Source of the DNA: a virus
Length of the DNA stretch: 48,990 bases
Reading direction: 5' to 3' (one strand)
Virus record (IMG/VR): IMGVR_UViG_3300007345_000064
Location: 1-48,990 of that record
Below, in pieces: positions 22,818 through 31,179 of this stretch; the first letter of the stretch is position 1, and every line of letters starts with the position of its first letter. The position numbers and the translations under genes are program-made. The notes under the pieces are model-generated. The model did not search any database. It was not told the origin of the DNA and saw nothing but the letters and a program-made list of their open reading frames with translations.

Positions 22818-23033
22818 ATGTCTTACAACAGCATGTCCAACTTCCACAAAGATCAGATCTTGCACGTAGTTAGTAACTACATGACATCAGAGATGCGACG
22901 CATAATGATGCGGGAGTGTCCGGCAGCATACAACGCACTGTGCGGACGTACAGTTGTAACTTCTCAGGTAGAAGACACAGGCCGTAAGGTTATCGAACGT
23001 CCGGAGGATGAAGGAGCCATAACCTTTAACTAG
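22818..23033 (+). CDS. Small early protein, 71 aa
   Basis: MSYNSMSNFHKDQILHVVSN, EMRRIMMRECPAAYNALCGR, then a charged tail. Helical first half resembles small DNA-binding or host-inhibitor proteins only in general character. A CTCGC-TCC-GCGAG hairpin follows its stop (23035-23047), then GCGCCCTCAC. Confidence 0.68.
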   Translation: MSYNSMSNFHKDQILHVVSNYMTSEMRRIMMRECPAAYNALCGRTVVTSQVEDTGRKVIERPEDEGAITFN

Positions 23034-23034
23034 A

Positions 23035-23047
23035 CTCGCTCCGCGAG
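23035..23047 (+). repeat. UUC-type hairpin, family member 2
   Basis: CTCGC-TCC-GCGAG followed by GCGCCCTCACA, just after the stop at 23033. Processing site, 3'-end stabiliser or weak terminator. Confidence 0.5.
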
Positions 23048-23074
23048 GCGCCCTCACACAATTACATCAACATC

Positions 23075-23533
23075 ATGGGACTCGATCAGTACCTTCAAGC
23101 TGACTATTACTTCTCCGACACATGGGATAACAACAATGGCAAAGCTGCTGAGATCGCCCGAATCTGTGATCTTCCCTCTGGCTTAGTTAGATCTAAACAA
23201 GTATCTGTGCGCATCACATTGATGCACTGGCGCAACACACAGTGGCTGCACGATTACATAATCGAACACGCACAAGCTGATTGTGATGCTTCTGAATGTT
23301 ATGTAGACACGAAAGTTCTAGAGGATTTCATTGTTGACGCCACGCGGGTGATCGACGGCGAGGATCCTATTGATTGTATGTTTCCTAACCCTGATTGGAG
23401 TGATCTACTTAAACACTACGACCGTAAACACACAGACTACGATCGTTTAGTCCTTGTTGAGACACGCGACAAGTTTATCGAGATAATTAACACACTCCCC
23501 TGCGTTGACTTCTACTACCGTTCAAGTTGCTAA
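23075..23533 (+). CDS. MGLD-type conserved phage protein, 152 aa
   Basis: Begins MGLDQYLQADYYFSDTWDNN, the start seen in a widespread phage family (MGLDMYL...) with no known activity. A middle VRITLMHWRNTQWLHDYIIE and a late DYDRLVLVETRDKFIEIINT also fit that family. Acidic. Largest product of the early block. Confidence 0.78.
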   Translation: MGLDQYLQADYYFSDTWDNNNGKAAEIARICDLPSGLVRSKQVSVRITLMHWRNTQWLHDYIIEHAQADCDASECYVDTKVLEDFIVDATRVIDGEDPIDCMFPNPDWSDLLKHYDRKHTDYDRLVLVETRDKFIEIINTLPCVDFYYRSSC

Positions 23534-23537
23534 CACA

Positions 23538-23738
23538 ATGATCACACTAACTACACTTGACGAATATGGTGTAACTTACGCCGTAGACACATTCCTATCT
23601 GTTGAAGACGCTAAAGATGCTCTGTGGCAGATGGAATGCACACTAGATGAAATGCCACACGGCGCTCGTTATTACGAATTGCAGGACGCAATCGCGGATC
23701 TTCGTTCCCAAATTACAGAGCATGAATCAAATGACTAA
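23538..23738 (+). CDS. Small early protein, 66 aa
   Basis: Start MITLTTLDEYGVTYAVDTFL at 23538, four bases after the previous stop, is preferred to 23505 inside that gene. The second half is a charged helix (ELQDAIADLRSQITEHESND) that overlaps the next start by 8 bases. Confidence 0.7.
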   Translation: MITLTTLDEYGVTYAVDTFLSVEDAKDALWQMECTLDEMPHGARYYELQDAIADLRSQITEHESND

Positions 23739-23913
23739 GCAACAAGCCCTAACTGAGTTTCGGTGCCTTTGGGCTGATTCAGTTAGCTACGATCCTACAT
23801 TGCGCAGAGACACTGCTGCAAAGCGTGAAGCATTTAGTGACTTCGTGAAGTTGTTAAATCAACAACGGCTAGTGTCTGATCGCCAAGTTTACACTTGGTC
23901 TAATCCTTTCTAA
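23731..23913 (+). CDS. Small early protein, 60 aa
   Basis: MTKQQALTEFRCLWADSVSY, then DTAAKREAFSDFVKLLNQQR. ATG at 23731 overlaps the preceding stop (ATGACTAA); an ATG nine bases earlier is also possible. Helical; unknown function. Confidence 0.68.
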   Translation: MTKQQALTEFRCLWADSVSYDPTLRRDTAAKREAFSDFVKLLNQQRLVSDRQVYTWSNPF

Positions 23914-23918
23914 ACATC

Positions 23919-24095
23919 ATGCCCAATCACTTCCCTTACGACGTGTACAACCTGGACTCACACTCTCTGTCCTACCACGCTCTCGCACAATTCAGACAGA
24001 TTCTCCTTAAAGAGAAGATGCCTCTCGACATTGTGGACACAATCGAGGATCGAATCATCCCAGCACTCGAACACATTGTGTCCAGCGACTACTAA
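23919..24095 (+). CDS. Small early protein, 58 aa
   Basis: MPNHFPYDVYNLDSHSLSYH, then a helical ALAQFRQILLKEKMPLDIVD and EDRIIPALEHIVSSDY. Follows the preceding gene by five bases, with CATCATG at the start as in other early genes. A degenerate leader repeat (TTTTAACTAACCAAACAC) follows. Confidence 0.65.
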   Translation: MPNHFPYDVYNLDSHSLSYHALAQFRQILLKEKMPLDIVDTIEDRIIPALEHIVSSDY

Positions 24096-24134
24096 CTTTT
24101 AACTAACCAAACACATCAACATCACATCAACGTC

Positions 24135-24482
24135 ATGCGTAAGATCGAAGCACAAATGCTGCAGGCTATTGCCAATAAGCAAGACTGGAAGTGCGACAAC
24201 ACTGAGGTTGTTGTAACGTACTTCGCCCACGCTGATCGAATGATTGATCGTGCAACTGTTTACCTGCACGGCAGCCCGATTGCACAAGTCAGCCCCAATA
24301 CAGTAACAGTGTGCGACTGTGGTTATCAGACCGCAACAACGAAGTCACGTATCAACACCATCTTGCGCGAACTGTGTGGTGGTGGTGTGTACCAGAGGAA
24401 TCACAAGTGGTACGGCTACTCTAGTACCGAAACGGAATGGTTGATCGAGCCTAATTCCTCCTACTGTTTCGTGCGAGGCTAA
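24135..24482 (+). CDS. Conserved phage early protein, 115 aa
   Basis: MRKIEAQMLQAIANKQDWKC DN..VV..YF..ADR...ATVYLHGSPIA: an MRKIE-QML-AI start, VYLHG strand, then GYQTATTKSRINTILRELCG and GGVYQRNHKWY. This arrangement recurs in small proteins of many phages. Possibly a nucleic-acid binder (TTKSRIN basic turn); function not known. Confidence 0.75.
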   Translation: MRKIEAQMLQAIANKQDWKCDNTEVVVTYFAHADRMIDRATVYLHGSPIAQVSPNTVTVCDCGYQTATTKSRINTILRELCGGGVYQRNHKWYGYSSTETEWLIEPNSSYCFVRG

Positions 24483-24501
24483 AGCACTATCATCAATCCC
24501 T

Positions 24502-24516
24502 CCCAGCTTCGCTGGG
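24502..24516 (+). repeat. UUC-loop hairpin, family member 3
   Basis: CCCAGC-TTC-GCTGGG then GCCGCCCTCATAA. TACAAT, a possible -10, follows at 24531-24536 before the ATG at 24558. Confidence 0.5.
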
Positions 24517-24557
24517 GCCGCCCTCATAATGTACAATCAAGTGCATTTACTAACACC

Positions 24558-24806
24558 ATGAAACTTGTAAGCTCTAGGCACATCGACATTGCCAATCTCA
24601 AAGGCGCCATCGTAACTAACACAAACGGCGCTGAGTTCTACGTTCTCGGATTTGAGGTTGACGTTGAGTCCCACACGATCAACATCGTGATGCAACCAAC
24701 TGACGGTAGTGGTCCAATAGGTTTACTGTGGGATCATATTAAAGACTGGACAATCGCACTGCAGCCGATCCACTGGCTCAACGACATCCTGACAATTAGC
24801 AAATGA
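24558..24806 (+). CDS. Small early protein, 82 aa
   Basis: MKLVSSRHIDIANLKGAIVT, then GAEFYVLGFEVDVESHTINI and VMQPTDGSGPIGLLWDHIKD: an all-beta barrel-like pattern. Overlaps the next gene by 4 bases (ATGA). Unknown function. Confidence 0.7.
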   Translation: MKLVSSRHIDIANLKGAIVTNTNGAEFYVLGFEVDVESHTINIVMQPTDGSGPIGLLWDHIKDWTIALQPIHWLNDILTISK

Positions 24807-25063
24807 AACGCGCAGAACTAATCGACTTGTACGCTGACATCACCGTAAGCTCAATGGATTACAGCGAGCTTGAATCCTTTGTGTACAACATGATCGCCCA
24901 ACAACTAGAAACAGAAACAGACAACAAGCTGGTCGATCGGTTTTACAAAGACATCTGCGAAAGCAAGCCCAAATACCTGTGGGATCTTGGACGCACGGTC
25001 TTAACGAAAGACGAAGTGCAAGCGTACCTTAACTCAACTTCCGTAACTAATCCAACCCACTAA
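24803..25063 (+). CDS. Small early protein, 86 aa
   Basis: MKRAELIDLYADITVSSMDY, LESFVYNMIAQQLETETDNK, then ETLxxE-like acidic helices. Helical, acidic. Its last codons contain a leader-like CCGTAACTAATCCAACCC. Unknown function. Confidence 0.7.
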   Translation: MKRAELIDLYADITVSSMDYSELESFVYNMIAQQLETETDNKLVDRFYKDICESKPKYLWDLGRTVLTKDEVQAYLNSTSVTNPTH

Positions 25064-25139
25064 CCAAGTACTCATAGATAAACCCTGCGGCGAAACACAT
25101 CATCAGCCACGTGCCAAGATCAAACGGTATATCGTACAT
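25047..25139 (-). CDS. Possible antisense micro-membrane protein, 30 aa
   Basis: MYDIPFDLGTWLMMCFAAGF followed by IYEYLVSGLD: a single hydrophobic helix with a negatively charged edge. It runs against the direction of the whole block and overlaps the end of the preceding gene by 17 bases. Only the hydrophobic pattern supports it. Confidence 0.3.
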   Translation of the reverse strand: MYDIPFDLGTWLMMCFAAGFIYEYLVSGLD

Positions 25140-25366
25140 AGGTAAGTAGAAATGCTTACCCTGTCAGTCTGGCCGTACATCATCAGCCTGTCTCGTATCG
25201 TTCACGACACATCATGAAACCCAGACACACTGGCAACATCCTTAAACATCTGCCCAACCCTTACAAACATCTCCTTTAACCCTGTGGGAGTTGACTGGGC
25301 GCCACGCTGCTCTCCCGCGAACTAAATTCACTCCGGCTTCGCCGGGCCGCCGCATTATTTACTACG
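25064..25366. other. Gene-poor gap with hairpin
   Basis: Holds two overlapping plus-strand micro-ORFs of 21 codons each (ATG 25155 region and ATGAAACCC near 25214), which I do not support as genes, and a CCGGC-TTC-GCCGG hairpin (25333-25345) followed by GCCGCCGCATTATT, fourth member of the hairpin family. CATTAT/TTATTT may be the -10 for 25367. Confidence 0.4.
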
Positions 25367-25765
25367 ATGCCTTTCTCGCCTACACAACCTCCAGAAGACA
25401 TAACTAAATGTCCCAAATGCGCGTCACACGCCTTTTATGTTCTTGAGACTCGCTCAAACAGAGAGTATACAAGACGTAGAAGATACTGCAAACAGTGTGA
25501 GTATCGTGCAACATTTTACGAAGTCTCAAAGGAGCGTTACCTGCAGTTTCAAGCTGACTCTAAAGCGTTGAGCCGGTTACTTGATCAACTCCAAAGTCTC
25601 TTGGATACAAGAGGTGAACAATCTCAAGAAGTTAAAGTTCCGAAAGTTAAGTCTATACCTTGTAAGGATTGCAGTTACGCGCCTGAAGGAAAGTGTTCAT
25701 TCGAATACCCGGAGGCGTTCACATTAGAAGCACACGATTGCTCTATGTTCATACAAAAGCACTAA
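25367..25765 (+). CDS. NrdR-like zinc-ribbon protein, 132 aa
   Basis: CPKCASHAFYVLETRSNREY then TRRRRYCKQCEYRATFYEVS: CxxC-x(n)-CxxC with the RRRRYC turn typical of the zinc ribbon of NrdR and related transcription factors. The NrdR ATP-cone is absent. A second Cys group (CKDCSYAPEGKCSF... HDCSMF) ends the protein. Probably DNA or RNA polymerase binding; a regulator of early-to-middle transcription is plausible. Confidence 0.72.
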   Translation: MPFSPTQPPEDITKCPKCASHAFYVLETRSNREYTRRRRYCKQCEYRATFYEVSKERYLQFQADSKALSRLLDQLQSLLDTRGEQSQEVKVPKVKSIPCKDCSYAPEGKCSFEYPEAFTLEAHDCSMFIQKH

Positions 25766-25905
25766 GAGGAAAATCTCGTTAAGTAGAAGCTAGTTTACAG
25801 AAAGTTTTTACTAGTCAGTGGTTCGATACGCTATAACACTAAGTTAAATAATGGAAAGAAGACTGAGCGACGCTGTGATAAATTAGCTTCGCTTTCCTCT
25901 CAACC

Positions 25906-26079
25906 ATGCGTAAGCAGGAATCTGCGGTTAAAGAGTTCGACATCTTCAGTAACCATAAGGGGCCGTGGGGTTTCTTGTGCTCAGTTGAAGCAAACAACGA
26001 AAACGATGCAAAACTGATTGCGATGAGGGAGCACCACATCTTCCATCACAATCAAGTCTCCGTCTACCCGAAGAAATAA
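25906..26079 (+). CDS. Small hypothetical protein, 57 aa
   Basis: MRKQESAVKEFDIFSNHKGP, WGFLCSVEANNENDAKLIAM, then a His-rich end (REHHIFHHNQVSVYPKK). The layout 'short strand, NDA-LIA helix, V-VYP strand' looks like a compact alpha/beta fold. GTGATAAAT 32 bases upstream may be its -10. Confidence 0.62.
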   Translation: MRKQESAVKEFDIFSNHKGPWGFLCSVEANNENDAKLIAMREHHIFHHNQVSVYPKK

Positions 26080-26179
26080 CCTGTGTTAAACCATGTACAG
26101 GGTGGTGGCTGTGTGCTACCATTCTGTATAAGGCGGCACCGGCCTTTAACGTGGCGCACCAACCTCACTTCGTATCACC

Positions 26180-26602
26180 GTGAACATCAAAACATCTGAT
26201 CTCGTCTGTCTCGGCGAGCGTGCAGCTGCCACGTGGGACGAACGCGATCGTGCGCAAACAGCCTTAGACGTAGCTTTCGGAACTCCTTTCGAAGCTGCGA
26301 AAGACAACCTGCTGCGTGACATCACGATTGCAGAATCTTCCGGGGTCGACCTTTCGATCTTTAGCGGCACTGACAGCCGTTTTAAGTTTCCTGATCTTCA
26401 CACGAACATCGTCGTTCGCATCTCTCGTAAACCCACGCCGCACGCCAAACTCGAAAAGCTTGCCGACAAAGTGGCGAAGCTTGAGCAGGATCTTAAAGTT
26501 GCCAAGATGCAACTTAAGCACACAGCCGAACAACTCATCGCACAGCAAGAGTGCGACGAGATCACCGACAAAATTACCCTCGCCTTCACCCGTCTCAAAT
26601 GA
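26180..26602 (+). CDS. Coiled-coil protein, 140 aa
   Basis: GTG start. The C-terminal 60 residues have a clear heptad pattern (KLEKLADKVAKLEQDLKVAK). N-terminal region helical with SSGVDLSIFSGTDSRFKF. TGCTACCAT and TGTATAAGG upstream are possible -10 boxes. Its TGA overlaps the next start (AAATGATG). Unknown role. Confidence 0.65.
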   Translation: MNIKTSDLVCLGERAAATWDERDRAQTALDVAFGTPFEAAKDNLLRDITIAESSGVDLSIFSGTDSRFKFPDLHTNIVVRISRKPTPHAKLEKLADKVAKLEQDLKVAKMQLKHTAEQLIAQQECDEITDKITLAFTRLK

Positions 26603-26760
26603 TGACAAAGAAGCTGCAGGATTTCGCACTGTTTACAGTAGCGAGCACGATCATGGCGATCACAGCTTTCGGTGCTCTTGGTCTTGATCCAAGCGAAGCA
26701 CACCACTCTAAAAGTTGTGAATCAACACAAAGCCTTGACGTCAAGTGCTCCAAGCACTAA
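26599..26760 (+). CDS. Small membrane or exported peptide, 53 aa
   Basis: MMTKKLQDFALFTVASTIMA ITAFGALGLDPSEAHHSK: basic N-terminus, hydrophobic helix, then an ALG/DPSEA region that could be a signal peptidase site. The tail has two Cys (KSCESTQSLDVKCSKH). Unknown; an envelope-targeted early peptide is possible. Confidence 0.62.
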   Translation: MMTKKLQDFALFTVASTIMAITAFGALGLDPSEAHHSKSCESTQSLDVKCSKH

Positions 26761-26783
26761 CCTACGCTAGAGCTTGAGCTCGG

Positions 26784-26813
26784 ATCCCTTGTGCTACACA
26801 AGGGATTCTCTTT
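26784..26813 (+). terminator. Rho-independent terminator (likely)
   Basis: Ten-base perfect stem ATCCCTTGTG (26784-26793) and CACAAGGGAT (26797-26806), loop CTA, then TCTCTTTA. Ends the early block before the MoxR-VWA module. Confidence 0.75.
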
Positions 26814-26844
26814 ATCCACCTCACAGTCACTCCCGTAACTAAAC

Positions 26845-28041
26845 GTGAACCACTACCTTCTGTCCTGCTCCATTTCTGCGGACGTCCGCCAATCCGTACA
26901 GATTAAATTCGACGACCTCAAACTGCCTCAACAAGTTATCGACACACTCGAAGCGAACAATACGGTCAGCATTCGACCGCACCTTTCAAATGCACTGAAA
27001 GCAAAGCTCGACGCACTGCGTGTTAAGCAACGTCAACTGTACGATGCCTACTGCATTCATTACGGGGACGCTCACTTCGTTACAGCTTCTTACTTTCAGG
27101 AAGCTAACGAGATGATCAAAGAGATTAAGCGCGACGCAGAGGGATACAACGAAGAACTCAAAGGTATGTGGGAACAGGAGTATGCACGCTGGCAAGAAAC
27201 AGCCAGCGGAATTCTTCGACCGCTGTTCTCTGAAGATACAGAGTACTCAATCGCATTCGATGCGTACATGCGGTTTTTCCCCACGCGGGAGGAATACCGT
27301 AAGCCTATTCGTGTGTCGGTTCTCGGTCCCCTTCCTGTATCTCTTCAGAAAGTTGAGGCGCCTGTCGATGGTGACATTGATTCCGTTCTCGCTTACGAAA
27401 ACGCGATCAACACACAACAAGTTCTCGAAGCCGCTAAAGCATCTGCCTCTGACAAAGCTTTGACACTCGGAGCTCAGCTGCTCGATGATCTAGACGTGCG
27501 TAGCGTTACTAAGATCGGGAGGCAACAGACGGGATCAGAAAAGAAACGTGGTAGCTGGCAGATTACTGCAGAGAAACTCAAGCTCATCAGTGACAGCGTA
27601 CCGGCTTTTAGTGATCTCGCTGTCCTCGCAGATCGTCTCCTGGAATCTGGCAACAACCTACAGTCTCCCGATCGTTCTATACGGACGAAGGCTACGGAGA
27701 ACTTCTACGCAGTCCAGGAAGAAATCCGGACAGAGCTTTCTAACATCTGCGGTAGCCACAGCAGCTCCAAGGGTTTAGAGAAACTGCAGCAGTCTCTTGC
27801 ACTGAGTTCACAGTACAAACTCCTCTGCGACAAGATCAAAACTGCCGAAAGTACAAACACTCTGAATCTTCTGGTCAAAGACGCAAACACTGAGATCGAC
27901 ATCTACGAACAGCGTTCTAAGCAACTCCGCAAGCTGATCTCGCAACGACGCGAGCTCATCCAAGCTGCAGGAGATAACCTCGATGAACTCATCGAAGGTG
28001 TTAACTCACAAATCGACGAACAACCTGAAGCCGACTTCTAA
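26845..28041 (+). CDS. Large helical protein next to MoxR ATPase (DUF3150-like)
   Basis: 398 residues; GTG start 26845. Almost wholly alpha-helical: VKQRQLYDAYCIHYGDAHFV, a charged coiled coil (EANEMIKEIKRDAEGYNEEL), then a C-terminal helical bundle with IDIYEQRSKQLRKLISQRRE. Length, helicity and position before a MoxR ATPase resemble DUF3150 proteins found in MoxR-type phage cassettes; I cannot verify this. Likely a substrate adaptor or the structural partner of the ATPase-VWA pair. Confidence 0.65.
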   Translation: MNHYLLSCSISADVRQSVQIKFDDLKLPQQVIDTLEANNTVSIRPHLSNALKAKLDALRVKQRQLYDAYCIHYGDAHFVTASYFQEANEMIKEIKRDAEGYNEELKGMWEQEYARWQETASGILRPLFSEDTEYSIAFDAYMRFFPTREEYRKPIRVSVLGPLPVSLQKVEAPVDGDIDSVLAYENAINTQQVLEAAKASASDKALTLGAQLLDDLDVRSVTKIGRQQTGSEKKRGSWQITAEKLKLISDSVPAFSDLAVLADRLLESGNNLQSPDRSIRTKATENFYAVQEEIRTELSNICGSHSSSKGLEKLQQSLALSSQYKLLCDKIKTAESTNTLNLLVKDANTEIDIYEQRSKQLRKLISQRRELIQAAGDNLDELIEGVNSQIDEQPEADF

Positions 28042-28244
28042 TGGATCGAACAGTCTTCGTATTTAAGACACATCAGGGGTATCTCTCTGATGTGAATCAC
28101 TACACTCACGACGTTGCACGTGCTGTTTCGTTTGTAGATTTTGACTCGGCTGTAAGCAGATTGGCAGCAGTCAGTGGGACACTCACTGAACCTGTGTCAA
28201 TCGAAGAAGTTTCAATTCCTTTTCCCCGTCCTTTCCCTCAGTAA
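28041..28244 (+). CDS. Small hypothetical protein, 67 aa
   Basis: MDRTVFVFKTHQGYLSDVNH, YTHDVARAVSFVDFDSAVSR, ending PFPRPFPQ. Its ATG shares one base with the upstream stop and the MoxR gene starts four bases after its end, so it belongs to the module. Unknown function. Confidence 0.65.
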   Translation: MDRTVFVFKTHQGYLSDVNHYTHDVARAVSFVDFDSAVSRLAAVSGTLTEPVSIEEVSIPFPRPFPQ

Positions 28245-28248
28245 AACA

Positions 28249-29436
28249 GTGAACGATCAACTTTTCAGCAAGCTTCAAAACTTCCGTGGTGCTCTTAACT
28301 CTGCCACGCTCGAACGCGAACACGTTATCGACGGTCTCCTCGCTTCTGTAATCTCTAAACAGAATGCTTTCCTTCTCGGTGCTCCGGGCACTGGCAAGAG
28401 TGATCTCGTCCGTAGCGTTTGTAAGGGTATCAAAGGTGCTGACTACTTTGGCTATCTCCTGACGCCTACAACTGATCCAAGCGAACTGTTCGGTCCTGTC
28501 GCGGTCACCAAACTCCTCAAAGACGAATACACACGCGACGTCTCCGGTTATCTTCCCTCGGCTCACATCGGTTTCCTCGATGAGCTGTTCCGCAGTTCTT
28601 CTGCGATTCTGAACTCGCTTCTGTCGCTACTGAACGAACGTACGTTTAACAACGGAAATGAAGTCGTAAAGACTCCTCTGCAATCAATCATCGCTGCCAC
28701 AAACAGCTGGCCACAAGAGGAGTCGCTGCAAGCGTTCGCCGATCGCTTTCTTTTCCGTCCGACAGTTGAGCTCCTCAAGAAGCCCGTGTCGAAGCGGACA
28801 CTAGATGAGTGGGCACTGGGCATCGAAGAACGCCCAGAGGTTGGCGAGTTTCTGACACTCGACGAGCTCAACCAAATCCAGGAGTATGCCAAGACCCTTA
28901 AAGTCTCGGACGATTTTCTCGACAAGTTCAATTCTGTCTGGCAGATGCTGTCCCAACGCAGCATCACAATCTCAGATCGTCGTCGTGTTCAGATCCTGAA
29001 GTTCCTTCGCGCGTGGGCAATCGTTCAAGGTGATGAAGAGCTTTACCCTGAGCACATGCACAACAGTATCGTACACATCGTGTACAACGATCTCGAAGAC
29101 CAAAGCACTATCATCGAGATCTTGGAGCAGGAGATTCCCACGGCGGAGCGGCTGTTCGCAGACGCGAAACGAGCTGCAAGCGGGATCATGACGGAGTTCT
29201 CCTCCCTCCGCACTCGCAGCCAAGCAAACAACATCAACTCACTCAACGATGTTGTGATCCATCTTCGTAAGTATCACAAGGATATGAATACCGTAAAAGA
29301 TAAAGTCGATGAGCTTCTGGACGGAACTCGAATTCGAATGAGCGTGTCGACTCGCGCTAAAGCCGTAAAACTTTCCCAGAATCTACAGAACTACTGCGAC
29401 ACAATCGCACAGGCCCTCAACGAAATCTCTCACTGA
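28249..29436 (+). CDS. MoxR-family AAA+ ATPase
   Basis: 395 residues from GTG 28249 (VNDQLFSKLQNFRGALNSAT); the longer frame would overlap the previous gene. Walker A GAPGTGKS at about residues 44-51, Walker B IGFLDELF with D111 and E112, sensor-1 IIAATNSWP, then SLQAFADRFLFRP. MoxR ATPases form hexamers and work with VWA proteins to remodel or insert cofactors into targets (RavA-ViaA, CbbQ-CbbO, NorQ-NorD). The VWA partner starts three bases after its stop. Confidence 0.9.
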   Translation: MNDQLFSKLQNFRGALNSATLEREHVIDGLLASVISKQNAFLLGAPGTGKSDLVRSVCKGIKGADYFGYLLTPTTDPSELFGPVAVTKLLKDEYTRDVSGYLPSAHIGFLDELFRSSSAILNSLLSLLNERTFNNGNEVVKTPLQSIIAATNSWPQEESLQAFADRFLFRPTVELLKKPVSKRTLDEWALGIEERPEVGEFLTLDELNQIQEYAKTLKVSDDFLDKFNSVWQMLSQRSITISDRRRVQILKFLRAWAIVQGDEELYPEHMHNSIVHIVYNDLEDQSTIIEILEQEIPTAERLFADAKRAASGIMTEFSSLRTRSQANNINSLNDVVIHLRKYHKDMNTVKDKVDELLDGTRIRMSVSTRAKAVKLSQNLQNYCDTIAQALNEISH

Positions 29437-29438
29437 TC

Positions 29439-30989
29439 ATGAATCTCGAAAAGAACTCTGAGTTTGTTCGTCTCGTTCACAACGAACCTCTTACGTTGTC
29501 CTGCTCCGCTCTGGCGGACTTTCTTTGGGAGGATTTCGTTCGCGACACTAAGCCCAACGTCACTTACTTGATCAACACCTACAACATCAAACAGCTTTCC
29601 CGATTCGGCAAGGAAGTATTCGAAAGACTCTACAGCGCTGATGAAGTCCAGTGGCTCATTAGTGACGAAGACTTCGAGCAATACTTCCGCCAGATCTGTG
29701 ACGGTGAAACGGCTGCGACCCCTAGAGGTTACAAGCCAGAAAATGCGATCTGGTATTCGATCATGAATGACTTGTCGCAGGCTGCTGCGTGGCCCACGCT
29801 GCTCCAACGTTGTGTGGGCGAACAGTTCAACGCAGGCAACAACGCTGTTCGTATCCTTAACGAGCTCTCGAAAGTAATCGAGGACGCGATCGAACAAGGA
29901 ATGTTCAACGTTGAGTTACTTACAGGAGCAGCTGATCAACTCCAGCAGTTGAGGGACGCTTACAACCAAGCAATCAAAGACGGCGACAAAGCAAAAGCTA
30001 ACCAAGCACGAGCACAAGGGAAAGAGCTGGGCCAAAAGATCCACGACGCTCTGCAACAGGTGCAATCGCAAGTGCAAGCGGAAGCAAACGCAATCGTCGA
30101 TAAAGCTCTCAAAGAAAGCGATCAGCAAAACGAGGAGATGAGCAGCCTCTTCGGCACTATGCCCGGTAACGGTAAGTTGCTGAACGACCTACAGGAGAAA
30201 AGGAAGCTTGCGGATCAGCTAAACAGGAACAGAACGCTTAAGGCAATCGCAAAAAAGCTGGGTGCACTCCGGAAGGTGTGGACAGAGCGGAAGCGTGCGA
30301 AGCCTGCTCGTGCGAACTACGAAGCCGTGACCGGAGCGAAGTTCAGCGACAGTGTGATTAATGCGTTTCCCACGGAGCTGGCTCTGGCTGGCTCGAAGGA
30401 GGGACAGGCTCTGTTTGCGCTTAAGTACTCCCAGAAGACAATCCTGACGAAAGACTACACAGCGACCAGAAAAGACTTAGGTCGCGGTCCTGTGATCATG
30501 TACGTTGATGTATCCGGATCGATGCACGGGGACCTGGAGCTCTGGAGCAAAGCGATTGCTTTGGTTATCTCAGAGCAAGCTCTGATGGATAAGCGCTCTG
30601 TTCACATTCACCTGTTCGACACCGTAATTGGGAACAGCGTCGAGATTAAGAGCGGAGCTTCGAACACGAAGCAGCTTATCGACTTTGTAGCAGGGTGGAC
30701 ACTCGGCGGTGGGACGAGCTTTAACTCCGTGCTTGCCCACGTGGTGAGCCAGAAAGAGCACCTGAAAAATTCCGACATTCTGGTTCTAACAGACGGGAAC
30801 TCGGAAGCTAGCCCATCGTGGATTTCCAGGGTAGAGAGCCTAAAACACGAAACGGGAGCACAAATCACGACGGTTTGCTTGGACATGTCTGTTCCCGAAG
30901 TGTGTAAAAAGTTCAGCGACGAAACTTACTCCGTGGATACAGCGAGTAACATCGACTCTATCGACGTCATTCAAAAGTGTCTTAGGTGA
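29439..30989 (+). CDS. VWA-domain protein, MoxR partner
   Basis: 516 residues. Helical N-terminal 170 residues, a long Gln/Lys/Ala coiled coil (~170-280), then a VWA domain. MIDAS is complete: DVSGSMHGD (Asp357, Ser359, Ser361), a Thr in GGGTSF near residue 427 and VLTDGNSE near 450. Like ViaA, CoxE and CbbO it should bind metal and link substrate to the ATPase hexamer. Target unknown. Confidence 0.88.
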   Translation: MNLEKNSEFVRLVHNEPLTLSCSALADFLWEDFVRDTKPNVTYLINTYNIKQLSRFGKEVFERLYSADEVQWLISDEDFEQYFRQICDGETAATPRGYKPENAIWYSIMNDLSQAAAWPTLLQRCVGEQFNAGNNAVRILNELSKVIEDAIEQGMFNVELLTGAADQLQQLRDAYNQAIKDGDKAKANQARAQGKELGQKIHDALQQVQSQVQAEANAIVDKALKESDQQNEEMSSLFGTMPGNGKLLNDLQEKRKLADQLNRNRTLKAIAKKLGALRKVWTERKRAKPARANYEAVTGAKFSDSVINAFPTELALAGSKEGQALFALKYSQKTILTKDYTATRKDLGRGPVIMYVDVSGSMHGDLELWSKAIALVISEQALMDKRSVHIHLFDTVIGNSVEIKSGASNTKQLIDFVAGWTLGGGTSFNSVLAHVVSQKEHLKNSDILVLTDGNSEASPSWISRVESLKHETGAQITTVCLDMSVPEVCKKFSDETYSVDTASNIDSIDVIQKCLR

Positions 30990-30995
30990 GTCTCA

Positions 30996-31172
30996 ATGAG
31001 CGACGGCAACACTTTTCGGGAGTTGATCGACGAATACAACGATCGGTCTAAGCCAAAGCAAAGACTTGGACCTGAAGTACCGGGAGAACTCTTCTTCGAC
31101 CATGAGTCAGGGAAGCTTTACATAGCCGGCCCGGATGCTAAAGGCGAACTAGTGTGGTTCCTGTTCCGTTAA
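30996..31172 (+). CDS. Small hypothetical protein, 58 aa
   Basis: MSDGNTFRELIDEYNDRSKP, then RLGPEVPGELFFDHESGKLY and a strand ending KGELVWFLFR. Seven bases after the VWA gene and eight before the next, so part of the same operon. Compact beta-rich tail; unknown. Confidence 0.65.
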   Translation: MSDGNTFRELIDEYNDRSKPKQRLGPEVPGELFFDHESGKLYIAGPDAKGELVWFLFR

Positions 31173-31179
31173 ACGCATC

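Noticed and set aside
25155-25280. Two 21-codon plus-strand micro-ORFs
   Set aside because: Too short, unusual composition, no supporting signals.
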